NCBI RefSeq assembly: GCF_000428985.1
Contig: NZ_AUAZ01000003.1
Coordinates: forward strand, 53,324 to 117,323
Origin: Marinobacterium litorale DSM 23545
GTDB taxonomy: Bacteria > Pseudomonadota > Gammaproteobacteria > Pseudomonadales > Balneatricaceae
Direction of reading: 5' to 3'
Length of the DNA: 64,000 nucleotides
In this document: positions 1 through 10,279 of the stretch, piece by piece
Numbering within the stretch: the stretch's first letter is position 1
How the letters are laid out: every line of letters begins with the position of its first letter
The notes under the pieces: model-generated
The model's database searches: none
The model's input: the letters and a program-made list of their open reading frames with translations, nothing else
What the model was told of the DNA's origin: nothing
Translations under genes and position numbers: made by a program

Positions 1-538
<538 letters not shown>

Positions 539-607
539 TCAAATACCCGCTACAATCCCCGACTGCCTGCTATTGCAGGCAGTTGCTCTCCTGAAAAAGG
601 TCTCGGC

Positions 608-1021
608 GTGCTTGAATTAACACCTGATCAGATCACTTTGCTAGCCGTTGCACTACTGGCTTTTTCCAGCGTTGTGCTCTGTGTATCTCTGTTGGTTCGT
701 GTTCGCCGTCAGGAGCGTCGGCATCAGGCCCTGATTAACGTCTTGCGCAACGAAATAAAAGCGATGACCAACGGCTCAATCGGCATGGGTAATCGACTGC
801 TTGCTATTGAGCGTAAGCTTGATATTACCGTTGAAAAGCAACAGGAGCTGGAAAATCGGGATCCCAGCGTGTTGGCCTATAACCAGGCTGCCAAATTAAT
901 GGAAATGGGAGCGGATGTGGATGATCTGGTGCGTAGTTGTGGTATTGGGCGCCCCGAGGCGGAGTTGATGGCTTTACTGCATCGAGAGTTGAGGGTCGAT
1001 GAGCAGTTGCCGCGTCATTAG
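608..1021 (+). CDS. DUF2802 membrane-anchored protein of the flagellar/chemotaxis cluster
   Basis: A 137-residue protein with a GTG start at 608, preceded at good distance by an AAAAGG ribosome-binding site. Residues 9-30 form one transmembrane helix, followed by a basic stretch (RVRRQERR), a predicted coiled coil and a C-terminal helix-turn-helix-like segment (SCGIGRPEAELMALLHR) typical of DUF2802. Genes of this family sit at the 3' end of the cheA-cheB-motCD-parC-parP-cheW cluster in Pseudomonas and Vibrio; the molecular role is not established. It stops directly against the convergent flhB-like gene, with no gap. Confidence 0.8.
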   Translation: MLELTPDQITLLAVALLAFSSVVLCVSLLVRVRRQERRHQALINVLRNEIKAMTNGSIGMGNRLLAIERKLDITVEKQQELENRDPSVLAYNQAAKLMEMGADVDDLVRSCGIGRPEAELMALLHRELRVDEQLPRH

Positions 1022-1339
1022 CTAGCGCTTCTCGTCGGCCAATCCCAGGTCGATCGGCTGGTCCGGTCTTAGTCCGTAAGCAAAGGCGATGACCTCTGCA
1101 ATAGCGCGGTACAACGACTCCGGTATTTCATCACCCAGTTCCATACGAATTAATACTTCGAGTAGCTCAGGGCTCTCATAGATATGGATGTCGTGTTCAC
1201 GGGCCAGAGCCACAATCTGTTCAGCAATAACACCCTGGCCTTTGGCGGTGACTCGGGGCGCTCTCCCGGATAAAGGGTCATATTTTAGTGCCACCGCACC
1301 GGGAAGTGGTGCTTGGTTATTGTCGTCATCCCTGCTCAT
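1022..1339 (-). CDS. Stand-alone FlhB C-terminal (FhlB/EscU-type) domain protein
   Basis: This 105-residue protein resembles only the cytoplasmic C-terminal domain of the flagellar export switch FlhB. It has the motif ALKYDP followed by APRVTAKG, a two-helix core, GDEIPESLYRAIAEV and a final AFAYGL. Full-length FlhB is cleaved inside an NPTH motif just before VALKYDP; here that motif and all membrane helices are absent. The start ATG overlaps the stop of the FliK-like gene (ATGA, 1336-1339), indicating translational coupling. Pairing of a FliK-like and an FlhB-C-like protein is mechanistically sensible, since FliK acts on FlhB C-terminal domain to switch export specificity, but the role of this paralogue is inferred. 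Confidence 0.85.
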   Translation of the reverse strand: MSRDDDNNQAPLPGAVALKYDPLSGRAPRVTAKGQGVIAEQIVALAREHDIHIYESPELLEVLIRMELGDEIPESLYRAIAEVIAFAYGLRPDQPIDLGLADEKR

Positions 1340-4300
1340 GTGTGCAGATCCACTAGACGTTTACTGATTGCCGGTTGTTCCTCACGGGGTTGGCGTCCCT
1401 GCTGAACCAGTAGGGTATCCACGTCAAATCCCGTGCCGCGCAGTTGATCTTCAAAGCTATTCAGTCGGTCACGGATCATTTCCGTTGTATTGCGCTGCTC
1501 TGCCCAGAAGCGTGCACTGATTTGCCAGTCCTGCTGGATACTGACCCGCGCATCGACCGCACCGAGCTGCTCAAGGTCGAAGTGCATATTGATCGACCAC
1601 TCTGAAGTGTAAAGTTCTTCGCTATCCGGGCGCTTATGCTGAGTAATCTTTATTTCGGTATTATCAACCCGATCTTCACTGACGCGAACGGGAATATCGA
1701 GCCGGTATTGGCGTTCAATCCCTCCGTCAGGCGCATCATTCCAGCTCTGCAAACTGGCGGCCTGTTGAGAGTGGGTCCGGGATTTTAGCCCCTGAAGCAG
1801 GAATTGCATCCGCTCCCGGGCTTCCGTCGGTAGCTGCTCGGCAATTTGGCTGAGTTTGCCGAACTGCTCCTGAAGGGTGTTCTGTTTGCCTGTTTGAGAC
1901 GCCTCTTGAGTTGTTGAGCCCCCTTTAACCAGGCCGCTACCCATAAGTTGGTTCTGAATCGATTGCTTTACGGAGGATGCGTCGGCTTTGGCCGGGACGC
2001 TGAATAAACTCAACATCGACTTGACGACCTGTCCGAGTGCATCGCCCTGCCGCGCGCCGGTGCTGAGCTGGCGCATCTGATTGAGTGCCTCTCCCATCGG
2101 AAGTTGCTGGGGTAGGTTGTCCTTGAGTACCTGTTGCAAGCCTTCATGGAGGCGAGATCGGCTGGCGCTGTCGACTGATGGGGGTTGAACACTCATCTGT
2201 ACCGTTGATGAATCGGTCCGTGTTAGCTGAACGTTTAACCCTGCCTGAAGTGGGCGCTGAGAGATGAGTTCAATTCTCTGGCCGTTGACGCTGATCTGTA
2301 CCGGGGCGGCTCCGGGGCGGCTCTGTGTTGAAGCTGTGGCGGCACCGGAGGTGGCTCCGTCACGAACTGATGTGGAAGGCGCGGGCTGTTGTGCCCGGCT
2401 GTCGCTAACAACGGCGGCTGGCGGAGGGGGCACCGGATGGCTATTTCCTCGATCTGTTTGAACCGGGGTTGGTCCAGGTCCGGTATTACTAGGAGCTGGT
2501 ACAGATGCCGCTTGTGGCTGCGGTGCCTGGAGGCTTGGTCGGGCAGCGCCAGGGGGGGGCTCCGTGGCACCGCCCTGCAGTGCGCCTGCCTGAAGTGCAC
2601 CTGTCGGTGACGGTGTTGCGGCGCTGGTTTGGGGCGGCGCGCCGGACGCAGGAGTCGGCGCCGCGGGTGTCTGAGTCCCTGGTGCGGGTTGCGTGCTGCT
2701 TTGCGTGGTTGCGGCTGGAGCTCCGGGTGCAGGCGGAGGTGCCGCTTGAGAGACAACAATGGCACCGGGGGTATGCGAGTTGCCCTGGTTTATGTTAGCT
2801 GTTGCTTGATTAGTTGTCGGCGGAACTGGAGCTTGGCCAGGGGGCGATGGTGGCGTGGGTCGACTCTCCAGAGGGGTGTTTCCGCCCGCGGTCTGCGCTG
2901 GTTGCGAATTGCCTCTTGCCGCAGTTGCCTGCGGTGCGGATGAAATCTGGTTGGTGGTGGGAGACGCAGTGGTTTGTGTCCCGCCTACCGGGTTCGTATC
3001 GGCTGACCCGCTGGCTGCAGGCTGTGCCGCTGTCGAGCCAGGTGTTTGCCCTGACGCAGGTGGGGGTGGGGTCTGGCTTGGTGGTTGTCCGGCCTGAGCC
3101 GGCAGAGCAACAGCGCCTGTACTGGTTCTGCCAGCGGGATGAGGATTGATTCTCGCAGTGTCGGGTGATGCGGTTGAAGGTGCCTCGTGCTTAGCGGCGG
3201 GTGTTGTTGCGGTCCGGGTGTTTGCTTCCGCTATTTGCCCTTGCCCTTGCCCTTGCCCTTGCCCTTGCCCTTGCCCTTGAGTGGAAGCAGGTGCCTGCTG
3301 TGCCGGTTGCGGAGTGTTAATGGTGCGGCCAGCAGGCAGTTGCGGGTTGGAAACTTCCGCGCCCCGCTGAGTGCCCTGTTGCTGGGGAGCGGTCTGTTGA
3401 TTGGTGTTAGTACTCCTCTCAAGCGTTGCAGCGTTTTGTGGTTGAGCGCTGCCTTGCGGCGGTTGGGTCGTTGAGGAGGGCGTAACCGCTGCTCTTGATT
3501 GGCGAGATGTTGGTGTAGCTTGTTGGGGCTGTTCGCTTCCGCCCTGTCGGGACAGTGTTAGTCCAGATGTCTTGTTGGGAGCAGGCTGTGTCTGTTCCGG
3601 ACGGGAAGTCTGATTGGATAGCTGATTGTATGACGCCAGCCCCCTTTTGGACTCCGTAACTGTTGGGCCTGTTCGTACTTGCGGCGGCGTCTGGCTCTGG
3701 CTACTCTGCGTTCGGGGTCCCGTTGACTGGGGTACGTTGTACGGTCCCTGTGCCGGCGTGGGTGTTGCAGTATTTGCGGGCTGGCCTGTTGATGGATTGG
3801 TCGGCTGACTTTGAACCGGTGGTTGCTCGGTTCGTGTCTGCAATTGAGGCGCAGGGCTTCCAGTGCTTGCCTGGCCTGTGACGGGGGGCGCGGTTGGGCT
3901 GCTCGATACCTGCGGGGGGCTGCCTGTTGCTGCGCGTGAGTTGGCGACGGGAGCGCTGTTTGCTGTGCTATTGCCAGCAGTAGATATCTGGGATTTTGCC
4001 GCGTTGGTTTGATCGCCAGCCCCGGCAGATGTTGTCTGTCCCGATGGAGGTTTTGGTTGGTTTGAGGCTCCGTCAGGGGTGGCCGGTTGTGGCTGTGAGG
4101 ATAAACTTCCCTGGGCTCCCTGGGCTCCCTGGGCTCCCTGGGCTCCCTGGGCTCCCTGGGCTCCCTGGTTACTGTTGGCTGCGAGGGGGCTTTGAGATGA
4201 GGGGAGCTGAGCACCTGCCGCCGGGTTGGCCTGGCTCCCGGTAGACGAGGGTATTGTTGTGCCGGGAGCTGTTGGTTGGCGGGGGGGCATAGCTTGAGTC

Positions 4301-5352
4301 AGTTCTGTTACTGCCGATGCATTAATTACTCGGGCGGCGTTTTGCCCCGATATGGCCGTACTTTGGGTGTTAGTTGCGCCCTGTGTACTTGTTTGACTTT
4401 GTGTGTTGGCCGAGCTTGGGGTGGTAACAGGATTCTGAGGAGTGTTGGTTTGGCCTCTGGTAGAGGAGGGTGCCGCTTTGCTGGGGGTGTGTCGCGGTGT
4501 GATGGTTTGAGCCAGCTCTGTCATTACCGATGCATTGATTATTCGAGCGGAATTTTGCCCTGATATGGCAGTATTTGGGGTGTTGGTTGCACCCTGTGTA
4601 CTGGTGGAGCTTTGAGTGTTGGCCGCGCTTGGATTGCTTGCAGGATTCTGAGGCGCGTTGGTCTGGTTTGTGGTTTTAGAGGGCACTCCTGTGCTGTGGG
4701 CCGCTGGTTGTCGTGGTGTAATGCTTTGAGCTACCGATGCACCGATTATTTGAGCGGTATTTTGCCCTGATATAGCCGTACTTTGGGTGTTAATTGCACT
4801 CTGTGTGTTGGCGGGGCTTTGCATGTTGGGCGTGCTTGGGATGGTAACAGGGTTCTGAAGACCATTGGTTTGGCTGGGGATTACGTTGGGTAGCACCCTG
4901 CCGGTTTGTGGCTGATTAAGTGGCAGAGTTCGGTTCAACAGATCGCTGGTTTGGGCGTCCATTGGGATCTTTAGGGCCAGAGTGTTGCTGGTACCCGTGG
5001 AGGTGCGCGGAGCGGGTTGTGTTGTTCCTAGAGCGCTGTTGCTGCTTGTTGCTTGTGCCTGAGCTTTGGCGGGTTGGTTTACCAGCGTTAATTGCAGTCC
5101 CCCTTCAGGGGAGCGGTTTAAGTTGATTTGAGCGCCCGTGCTCAGGGGGCGGCTGGTGACCAGCTCCATCAGCTGATTTTGAACGTCCACCTTGATACGG
5201 AACAGGTTAGGCCGGGAGGGGTCTTGAGTGACTTCGCGCACGTTTCCGCTAAGCGTTTTCCCTTCGTTGAGCTGCGCGCGCAGGTCAGCGCTTTGATGGC
5301 TGCTCGAACGGTTTGCCGTTTGTAGTGATTGAATCGGTAGGGTCAGTGCCAC
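1336..5352 (-). CDS. Giant FliK-like hook-length-control-type protein, low-complexity
   Basis: A 1338-residue protein starting at a GTG (complement of 5350-5352). Only two parts look folded: about residues 1-75 and the last ~190 residues, which match the FliK C-terminal (Flg_hook) domain, including a [10 protein letters not shown] strand and the following SARFWAEQ segment. The roughly 1000 residues between are dominated by Gln, Ser, Thr, Pro, Ala and Asn and carry several tandem repeats: (GAQ)6, (GQ)7 and a three-fold ~70-residue unit. Classical FliK is about 400-600 residues, so this is two to three times larger. FliK measures hook length as a secreted ruler and triggers the export switch through FlhB. 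Whether this copy sets hook length or is a paralogue is unknown; a canonical fliK would be expected elsewhere near fliJ/fliL. Confidence 0.8.
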   Translation of the reverse strand: MALTLPIQSLQTANRSSSHQSADLRAQLNEGKTLSGNVREVTQDPSRPNLFRIKVDVQNQLMELVTSRPLSTGAQINLNRSPEGGLQLTLVNQPAKAQAQATSSNSALGTTQPAPRTSTGTSNTLALKIPMDAQTSDLLNRTLPLNQPQTGRVLPNVIPSQTNGLQNPVTIPSTPNMQSPANTQSAINTQSTAISGQNTAQIIGASVAQSITPRQPAAHSTGVPSKTTNQTNAPQNPASNPSAANTQSSTSTQGATNTPNTAISGQNSARIINASVMTELAQTITPRHTPSKAAPSSTRGQTNTPQNPVTTPSSANTQSQTSTQGATNTQSTAISGQNAARVINASAVTELTQAMPPRQPTAPGTTIPSSTGSQANPAAGAQLPSSQSPLAANSNQGAQGAQGAQGAQGAQGAQGSLSSQPQPATPDGASNQPKPPSGQTTSAGAGDQTNAAKSQISTAGNSTANSAPVANSRAATGSPPQVSSSPTAPPVTGQASTGSPAPQLQTRTEQPPVQSQPTNPSTGQPANTATPTPAQGPYNVPQSTGPRTQSSQSQTPPQVRTGPTVTESKRGLASYNQLSNQTSRPEQTQPAPNKTSGLTLSRQGGSEQPQQATPTSRQSRAAVTPSSTTQPPQGSAQPQNAATLERSTNTNQQTAPQQQGTQRGAEVSNPQLPAGRTINTPQPAQQAPASTQGQGQGQGQGQGQGQIAEANTRTATTPAAKHEAPSTASPDTARINPHPAGRTSTGAVALPAQAGQPPSQTPPPPASGQTPGSTAAQPAASGSADTNPVGGTQTTASPTTNQISSAPQATAARGNSQPAQTAGGNTPLESRPTPPSPPGQAPVPPTTNQATANINQGNSHTPGAIVVSQAAPPPAPGAPAATTQSSTQPAPGTQTPAAPTPASGAPPQTSAATPSPTGALQAGALQGGATEPPPGAARPSLQAPQPQAASVPAPSNTGPGPTPVQTDRGNSHPVPPPPAAVVSDSRAQQPAPSTSVRDGATSGAATASTQSRPGAAPVQISVNGQRIELISQRPLQAGLNVQLTRTDSSTVQMSVQPPSVDSASRSRLHEGLQQVLKDNLPQQLPMGEALNQMRQLSTGARQGDALGQVVKSMLSLFSVPAKADASSVKQSIQNQLMGSGLVKGGSTTQEASQTGKQNTLQEQFGKLSQIAEQLPTEARERMQFLLQGLKSRTHSQQAASLQSWNDAPDGGIERQYRLDIPVRVSEDRVDNTEIKITQHKRPDSEELYTSEWSINMHFDLEQLGAVDARVSIQQDWQISARFWAEQRNTTEMIRDRLNSFEDQLRGTGFDVDTLLVQQGRQPREEQPAISKRLVDLHT
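3235..3279 (-). repeat. 6-bp tandem repeat encoding (GQ)n in the FliK-like protein
   Basis: Seven copies of ttgccc plus a partial copy on the + strand read as alternating Gly-Gln on the coding strand. The copies are identical at the nucleotide level, which suggests recent expansion by slippage. Changes keep the reading frame. Confidence 0.95.
4111..4164 (-). repeat. 9-bp tandem repeat encoding (GAQ)6 in the FliK-like protein
   Basis: Six perfect copies of ctgggctcc on the + strand encode six Gly-Ala-Gln units. Perfect nucleotide identity between the copies points to recent slippage or unequal exchange. Confidence 0.95.
4294..4880 (-). repeat. Three imperfect ~210-220 bp repeats inside the FliK-like gene
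   Basis: Three blocks beginning near 4294, 4510 and 4728 share long stretches, including a segment reading as AISGQN followed by IxAS and another reading [13 protein letters not shown] on the coding strand. The spacing of about 215 bp equals roughly 70 codons. The copies have diverged by several substitutions and small indels, so this is older than the GAQ and GQ arrays in the same gene. Confidence 0.85.
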
Positions 5353-5457
5353 GTCTGTTTTGCAACCCGTTAGTGAGTCTCGATAACTATCGGCGCGACC
5401 TTAGTCGCGTCCTCCTGGTACCTTGGTTTTACTCGCGCCGACAACCCGCTTTCTAGC

Positions 5458-5486
5458 CTGACGACGGGGGGTAATCTGTTTATAAT
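5458..5486 (+). promoter_or_regulatory. Candidate sigma70 promoter for the ccm operon
   Basis: CTGACG (5458-5463) and a perfect TATAAT (5481-5486) are separated by 17 bp in the divergent gap between the fliK-like gene and ccmA. Transcription would begin about 60 bases before the ccmA start codon. The -35 matches four of six consensus bases. Confidence 0.6.
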
Positions 5487-5553
5487 GGCGCGTTTAGAAT
5501 TAGTCGGCCAGCTAGACCACAACTGTAGACCGATGTGATGGGGGAGTCACTGT

Positions 5554-6195
5554 TTGTCCGAGGTGTTACTCAGAGTCGAAAAGCTGTTTTGCGAGCGGGA
5601 TGACCGCGTGCTCTTTGACGGTCTGTCGTTTTCGGTGGACAGCGGCGAAATCGTCCAGATCGAAGGTGCGAACGGGAGTGGTAAAACGACTCTTCTACGA
5701 ATTCTCAGTGGTCTGTCACGTAATTATGAAGGTGATATTTTTTGGCGGGAGGAGCCTGTCGAGCAAGCCCGGGATCGTTATTGCCGCGAGCTGCTCTACT
5801 TCGGGCACCAGCCGGGAGTTAAAGCGTTGCTCTCCGCGGAAGAGAATCTGCGTTGGTATTGCGCACTTTCTCCCTCTCTGGACCCATCGCGAATTCGTGC
5901 AGCACTGGCTGAAGTGGGGTTGTCGGGGTTCGAAGATGTTCCCTGTCACACGCTGTCAGCGGGTCAGCACCGTCGCGTATCTTTGGCGAGGCTGTACTTG
6001 AGCGACGCACCGCTCTGGATACTCGACGAGCCTTTTACGGCCATCGATAAACGCGGAGTGGCAGCCAAAGAGGCTTTGATCGGGCGACATATCGCTCGAG
6101 GTGGAAGTGTCATCCTGACAACTCATCAGGATTTGCAGGGCAGCGGCGCGGTCAGGCGGATCAATCTCGATAAACAAATGGAACCGAATGGATAA
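5554..6195 (+). CDS. ccmA: CcmA, ATP-binding subunit of the haem-handling CcmABCD complex
   Basis: A 213-residue ABC ATPase: Walker A GANGSGKTT near residue 38, signature LSAGQHRRV, Walker B LWILDEPF and a final switch histidine in TTHQD. These are the features of CcmA, which uses ATP hydrolysis in the CcmABCD complex to release holo-CcmE for periplasmic haem delivery to apocytochrome c. The start is a TTG at 5554, seven bases after a GGGGAG ribosome-binding site; there is no better ATG. It is the first gene of a nine-gene operon and its end overlaps ccmB by 8 bp. Confidence 0.97.
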   Translation: MSEVLLRVEKLFCERDDRVLFDGLSFSVDSGEIVQIEGANGSGKTTLLRILSGLSRNYEGDIFWREEPVEQARDRYCRELLYFGHQPGVKALLSAEENLRWYCALSPSLDPSRIRAALAEVGLSGFEDVPCHTLSAGQHRRVSLARLYLSDAPLWILDEPFTAIDKRGVAAKEALIGRHIARGGSVILTTHQDLQGSGAVRRINLDKQMEPNG

Positions 6196-6904
6196 TCTGC
6201 CGACTAATCAGAGCATTAACCGGGATGTGGGAGTGGCTGCACTGTTCATCGCAGCACTCAGGCGGGATTTAATGCTCTCGTTACGCCGAAAAAGTGAGCT
6301 GGTCAATCCGCTGATATTTTTTCTGATGGTGATCACTCTTTTTCCGTTGGGTGTCAGTCCTGAACCTGGTTTTCTGGCACAGCTGGCGCCCGGGGTGCTT
6401 TGGGTATCTGCACTGTTGGCGACGCTGCTGTCCATGGATAGCTTGTTTCGCAGTGATTTCGATGATGGGTCTTTGGAGCAGCTTCTGCTGAGCCCTCAGC
6501 CACTGTTCATCGTCGTGTTGGCCAAGATAGCTGCGCACTGGATGATGACGGGGTTGGCTTTGACACTGGTCGCACCGCTGATCGGCGTGATGTTGTTTCT
6601 TCCATCCGAGGGCATGCCGGGGCTGATGCTCAGTCTGCTGCTGGGCACGCCAACCCTGAGCCTGGTCGGTGCGATCGGTGCCGCTTTGACAGTTGGCCTG
6701 CGTAAGGGCGGTGTACTGATTTCGTTGTTGGTTCTGCCGCTTTATATCCCGGTTTTGATTTTTGGTACCGGTGCGGTTCAGGCTGCTGTGACCGGCCTGC
6801 CTATCGGTGGATACCTAGCGTTGCTGGGTGCGTTACTGGCGCTGGGGATAACGTTGGCACCTCTGGCCGTCGCGGCGGCGTTACGAATTTCAGTGAGTGG
6901 ATGA
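6188..6904 (+). CDS. ccmB: CcmB, membrane subunit of the CcmABCD complex
   Basis: A 238-residue integral membrane protein with six predicted helices after a short N-terminal cytoplasmic segment (AALRRDLMLSLRRK). Length and the conserved VNPLIFFLMV and PLGVSPEP segments fit CcmB, the membrane partner of CcmA. The ATG at 6188 lies within the end of ccmA, so translation is probably coupled. ccmC follows after 3 bp. Confidence 0.96.
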   Translation: MDNLPTNQSINRDVGVAALFIAALRRDLMLSLRRKSELVNPLIFFLMVITLFPLGVSPEPGFLAQLAPGVLWVSALLATLLSMDSLFRSDFDDGSLEQLLLSPQPLFIVVLAKIAAHWMMTGLALTLVAPLIGVMLFLPSEGMPGLMLSLLLGTPTLSLVGAIGAALTVGLRKGGVLISLLVLPLYIPVLIFGTGAVQAAVTGLPIGGYLALLGALLALGITLAPLAVAAALRISVSG

Positions 6905-6907
6905 GTT

Positions 6908-7669
6908 ATGGCAAAGGCAGAGAAAAAATGGTTGCCGCGCTGGTTTTATCAGCTGGCATCCCCCCGTTGGTGCTATCAGATCTGCGGGAAGTTGCTGCCC
7001 GGTTTCTCGTTGGTTACGTTGGTATTGCTGCTCGGCGGGACTCTGTGGGCACTCCTTTTTGCGCCAGCGGATTATCAGCAGGGTAATAGCTTCCGAATCA
7101 TTTACCTGCACGTGCCATCGGCTATTCTTGCCCAGTCCTGCTACATGCTGATGGCTGTTGCGGGTGCCATTGGTTTGATCTGGAAAATGAAAGTCGCCGA
7201 CATGGTGGCCAAATCCTGTGCGCCCATCGGGGCGTCGCTGGCGGTGCTGGCGTTGCTGACGGGAGCGATCTGGGGCAAGCCGACGTGGGGCTCCTGGTGG
7301 GTCTGGGATGCGCGGCTGACATCGATGCTGATTCTGTTTTTTCTGTATCTGGGTGTAATGGCACTGAACTCTGCCATCGAGAGCGAGTCTACAGCTGCGC
7401 AATCTACCGCAGTCCTGGCATTGGTCGGTCTGGTCAATATTCCGATCATCAAGTATTCGGTAGAGTGGTGGAACACCTTGCATCAGCCCGCGACATTCAA
7501 GCTGACGGAGAAACCTGCCATGCCGGCCGAGATGTGGATGCCGCTGTTGGTGATGGTGATCGGGTTTTACACCTTCTTTGCCGTAGCGCTAATGCTTCGG
7601 CTTCGTAATGAGATTCTTCGCCGGGAGCGTCGCTCCGGATGGGTGAAAGAGCTGCTGTTGGTCAAGTGA
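6908..7669 (+). CDS. ccmC: CcmC, haem-presenting membrane protein with WWD motif
   Basis: A 253-residue protein with six membrane helices. It has the tryptophan-rich haem-binding motif of the CcmC/CcmF family (TWGSWWVWDARLTS) and the two conserved external histidines in the IYLHVPSA and WNTLHQPATF segments. CcmC binds haem at the outer face of the membrane and loads it onto CcmE, helped by CcmD. The ATG at 6908 comes 3 bp after the ccmB stop. Confidence 0.97.
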   Translation: MAKAEKKWLPRWFYQLASPRWCYQICGKLLPGFSLVTLVLLLGGTLWALLFAPADYQQGNSFRIIYLHVPSAILAQSCYMLMAVAGAIGLIWKMKVADMVAKSCAPIGASLAVLALLTGAIWGKPTWGSWWVWDARLTSMLILFFLYLGVMALNSAIESESTAAQSTAVLALVGLVNIPIIKYSVEWWNTLHQPATFKLTEKPAMPAEMWMPLLVMVIGFYTFFAVALMLRLRNEILRRERRSGWVKELLLVK

Positions 7670-7676
7670 GGTATTT

Positions 7677-7856
7677 GTGAGCTTCAACTCCTTTTCCGAA
7701 TTTCTGTCGATGGGTGGGCACGGGCTTTATGTCTGGCTCAGTTATGCCCTCGGCTTGATCGTTATTCTGGCTAACCTGGTCTTGCCGCTTCAGGCGGGTA
7801 AGCGTCTCAAGCAAAGCCTGGCGCGTCGTATTCATAGGGAGGCTAAGCGTTCATGA
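7677..7856 (+). CDS. ccmD: CcmD, small haem exporter accessory protein
   Basis: A 59-residue ORF with a GTG start 7 bp after ccmC. It contains the family hallmark [12 protein letters not shown] at residues 12-23, one membrane helix (about 22-41) and a strongly basic C-terminal tail. CcmD bridges CcmC and CcmE in the CcmABCD complex and promotes release of holo-CcmE. Its TGA (7854-7856) overlaps the ccmE start codon (7853-7855), so the two are coupled. It is easily missed because of its size. Confidence 0.93.
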   Translation: MSFNSFSEFLSMGGHGLYVWLSYALGLIVILANLVLPLQAGKRLKQSLARRIHREAKRS

Positions 7857-8314
7857 ACCCTAAACGCAGACAGAGGCTGTTTATCGTTCTGTTTATTGTT
7901 GCCGGCGTTGGTATCGCCGTCGGACTGACGCTGTTCGCGCTAAACCAAAATATCAACCTGTTCTACTCACCAACGCAGATCGCAGCCGGCGAAGCGCCGA
8001 TGGATACCCGGATACGCGCCGGTGGCATGGTTGTGGAAGGCAGCGTTAATCGCTCTACTGAAAGCCTGGATGTCAGTTTCGATATTACCGACTACGAAAA
8101 AACGGTGCGTGTCGAATATACCGGTATCCTGCCTGATCTGTTCCGGGAAGGTCAGGGAATCGTTGCGCAGGGGGCGTTGGATGGTGATGGCGTCCTGCAG
8201 GCCGTTGAAGTTCTGGCCAAACATGACGAGAACTACATGCCACCCGAGGTGGCTGAAGCGCTTGAAAAAGCGGGTAAGATGCCCAAGCCTGCCGGTCAGG
8301 AGTTCAATAAATGA
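7853..8314 (+). CDS. ccmE: CcmE, periplasmic haem chaperone
   Basis: A 153-residue protein: positively charged N-terminus, one membrane anchor (about residues 9-30), then a periplasmic OB-fold beta barrel. The haem-linking motif [10 protein letters not shown] is present, with the covalent haem ligand His124 and axial Tyr128. The ATG overlaps the ccmD stop and its own stop overlaps the ccmF start, both as ATGA-type junctions. Confidence 0.97.
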   Translation: MNPKRRQRLFIVLFIVAGVGIAVGLTLFALNQNINLFYSPTQIAAGEAPMDTRIRAGGMVVEGSVNRSTESLDVSFDITDYEKTVRVEYTGILPDLFREGQGIVAQGALDGDGVLQAVEVLAKHDENYMPPEVAEALEKAGKMPKPAGQEFNK

Positions 8315-10278
8315 TCCCCGAACTTGGCGAATATGCGTTAATTATCTCCCTGTGCCTGTCTGTTTTGTTAGGCACGATTCCTCTGGTGGGGGCAAGTACC
8401 GGCAACGGCCTTTGGTGTGGTTATGCGCGCCCGCTCTCAGTGGCGCTTTTCAGTTTTGTGCTGTTCTCGTTCCTGTGCCTGGGATGGTCGTTTCTGCAGA
8501 ATGACTTTTCAGTGGCCTATGTAGCCAATAACTCCAATTCCGCGCTGCCCTGGTATTACCGCTTAAGTGCGGTGTGGGGAGGGCATGAAGGTTCTTTGTT
8601 GCTCTGGCTCTTGATTTTGGCGGGCTGGACGGTGGCTGTTGCGTTGAAAAGTCGCAACCTGCCTGACGATATTTTGGCACGTGTGTTGGCGGTGATGGGC
8701 CTGATTGCCACCGGCTTTATCCTGTTCGTGCTGTTTACGTCCAGCCCCTTCGAGCGTCTTCTGCCGCGGATCCCTGAAGATGGGGCGGATCTGAATCCAT
8801 TGTTACAGGATTTCGGCCTGATCGTTCACCCGCCGATGCTGTATATGGGCTATGTGGGATTTTCGGTGGCATTTGCGTTTGCCATTGCCGCGCTGCTCAG
8901 TGGGCAGCTTGATGCAGCCTGGGCGCGCTGGTCACGCCCCTGGACCAGTGTGGCCTGGGCATTCCTGACATTGGGAATCGCGCTGGGCAGCTGGTGGGCT
9001 TACTACGAACTGGGCTGGGGCGGCTGGTGGTTCTGGGACCCGGTCGAGAACGCCTCTCTGATGCCGTGGCTGATAGGTACGGCTCTGGTGCATAGCCTGG
9101 CCGTGACGGAAAAACGAGGTGTTTTCAAAAGCTGGACGGTGTTGTTGGCAATTTTCGCCTTTTCGCTCAGTCTGCTGGGAACGTTCCTGGTCCGCTCTGG
9201 TGTGCTCACATCGGTCCATGCTTTCGCCTCCGATCCTGATCGAGGCTTCTTCATTCTCGCGCTGTTGGCTGTGACCATCGGTGGCTCGCTGCTGCTGTAC
9301 GCCTTCAAAGCCTCTGAGGTCAAAAGCGAATCGAGCTTCGGTCTGTTCTCTCGTGAGAGCTTCCTGCTGATCAACAACGTCTTGCTGACCGTAATCTGCG
9401 CCATGGTCCTGTTAGGGACGCTCTATCCATTACTGATAGACGCGTTGAACCTGGGTAAGCTGTCGGTGGGTCCGCCTTATTTCAACGCGCTGTTTATCCC
9501 GCTGAGTCTGCTGCTGGCGCTCAGTCTTGGCGTGGGCACGCTGATGCGATGGAAGCAGACCGAGGGCGGCAGCCTGGCAGCTCAAATCTGGTTGCCGGGG
9601 CTGTTTGCCACCGTGCTGGCCGGCATTTGTATAGTCATGTTGCCAAGCTTGCCCGGTTTTTATACCTCAATCGCGCTGCTTATGGCCTGGTGGATCGTAT
9701 TTACCGGTTGTCGTGATCTGCTGAACCGGGTGCGCCATAAATCCAATCCGTTGGCCGCGGCACTGTCACAACCTCGCGCCTATTACGGCATGATGCTTGC
9801 TCATGGTGGCGTAGCGGTACTGATTGTTGGCGCCGCGTTGGTATCCACCTATTCCGAGCAGAGTGATCTGCGAATGGAGCCGGGTGATCGAAAATCCTTT
9901 GCCGACTACGAGTTCGTCTTTGACGGTATCCAGCATGTCGAAGGGCCTAATTTTACCTCGGACAAAGGGGTAATCCGGGTTCTGTATAAAGGCGAGCCTT
10001 ATACCGAGTTACACCCTGAGAAACGGCTGTATACGGCGCGAGGCAATGTGATGACCGAGGCGGCAATCGATCCCGGCCTGTTCCGTGATCTTTATGTAGC
10101 GCTGGGAGAGCCTTTAGGTGGCGACGCCTGGGCCGTGCGGGTTCAATACAAACCCTTTGTTCGCTGGCTTTGGCTGGGTGGGTTGTTGATGACTGCCGGC
10201 GGTATTCTGGCGGCGATGGATCTTCGTTATCGCAGGCAAGCGCAGCGTGAGTTGGCGCGGTCGGAAAGTATGGGGTGA
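8311..10278 (+). CDS. ccmF: CcmF, cytochrome c haem lyase core subunit
   Basis: A 655-residue polytopic protein. The periplasmic WWD motif ([20 protein letters not shown]) and flanking conserved histidines ([29 protein letters not shown]) identify CcmF, which together with CcmH and CcmI attaches haem to the CXXCH cysteines of apocytochrome c. Length equals that of the Pseudomonas and E. coli proteins. The ATG overlaps ccmE by 4 bp. Confidence 0.98.
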   Translation: MIPELGEYALIISLCLSVLLGTIPLVGASTGNGLWCGYARPLSVALFSFVLFSFLCLGWSFLQNDFSVAYVANNSNSALPWYYRLSAVWGGHEGSLLLWLLILAGWTVAVALKSRNLPDDILARVLAVMGLIATGFILFVLFTSSPFERLLPRIPEDGADLNPLLQDFGLIVHPPMLYMGYVGFSVAFAFAIAALLSGQLDAAWARWSRPWTSVAWAFLTLGIALGSWWAYYELGWGGWWFWDPVENASLMPWLIGTALVHSLAVTEKRGVFKSWTVLLAIFAFSLSLLGTFLVRSGVLTSVHAFASDPDRGFFILALLAVTIGGSLLLYAFKASEVKSESSFGLFSRESFLLINNVLLTVICAMVLLGTLYPLLIDALNLGKLSVGPPYFNALFIPLSLLLALSLGVGTLMRWKQTEGGSLAAQIWLPGLFATVLAGICIVMLPSLPGFYTSIALLMAWWIVFTGCRDLLNRVRHKSNPLAAALSQPRAYYGMMLAHGGVAVLIVGAALVSTYSEQSDLRMEPGDRKSFADYEFVFDGIQHVEGPNFTSDKGVIRVLYKGEPYTELHPEKRLYTARGNVMTEAAIDPGLFRDLYVALGEPLGGDAWAVRVQYKPFVRWLWLGGLLMTAGGILAAMDLRYRRQAQRELARSESMG

Positions 10279-10279
10279 C

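Noticed and set aside
5387-5394. Sigma28-like -10 element (GCCGATAG on the minus strand) before the FliK-like gene
   Set aside because: No TAAA-type -35 element lies 15 bp upstream on that strand, so the match is incomplete.
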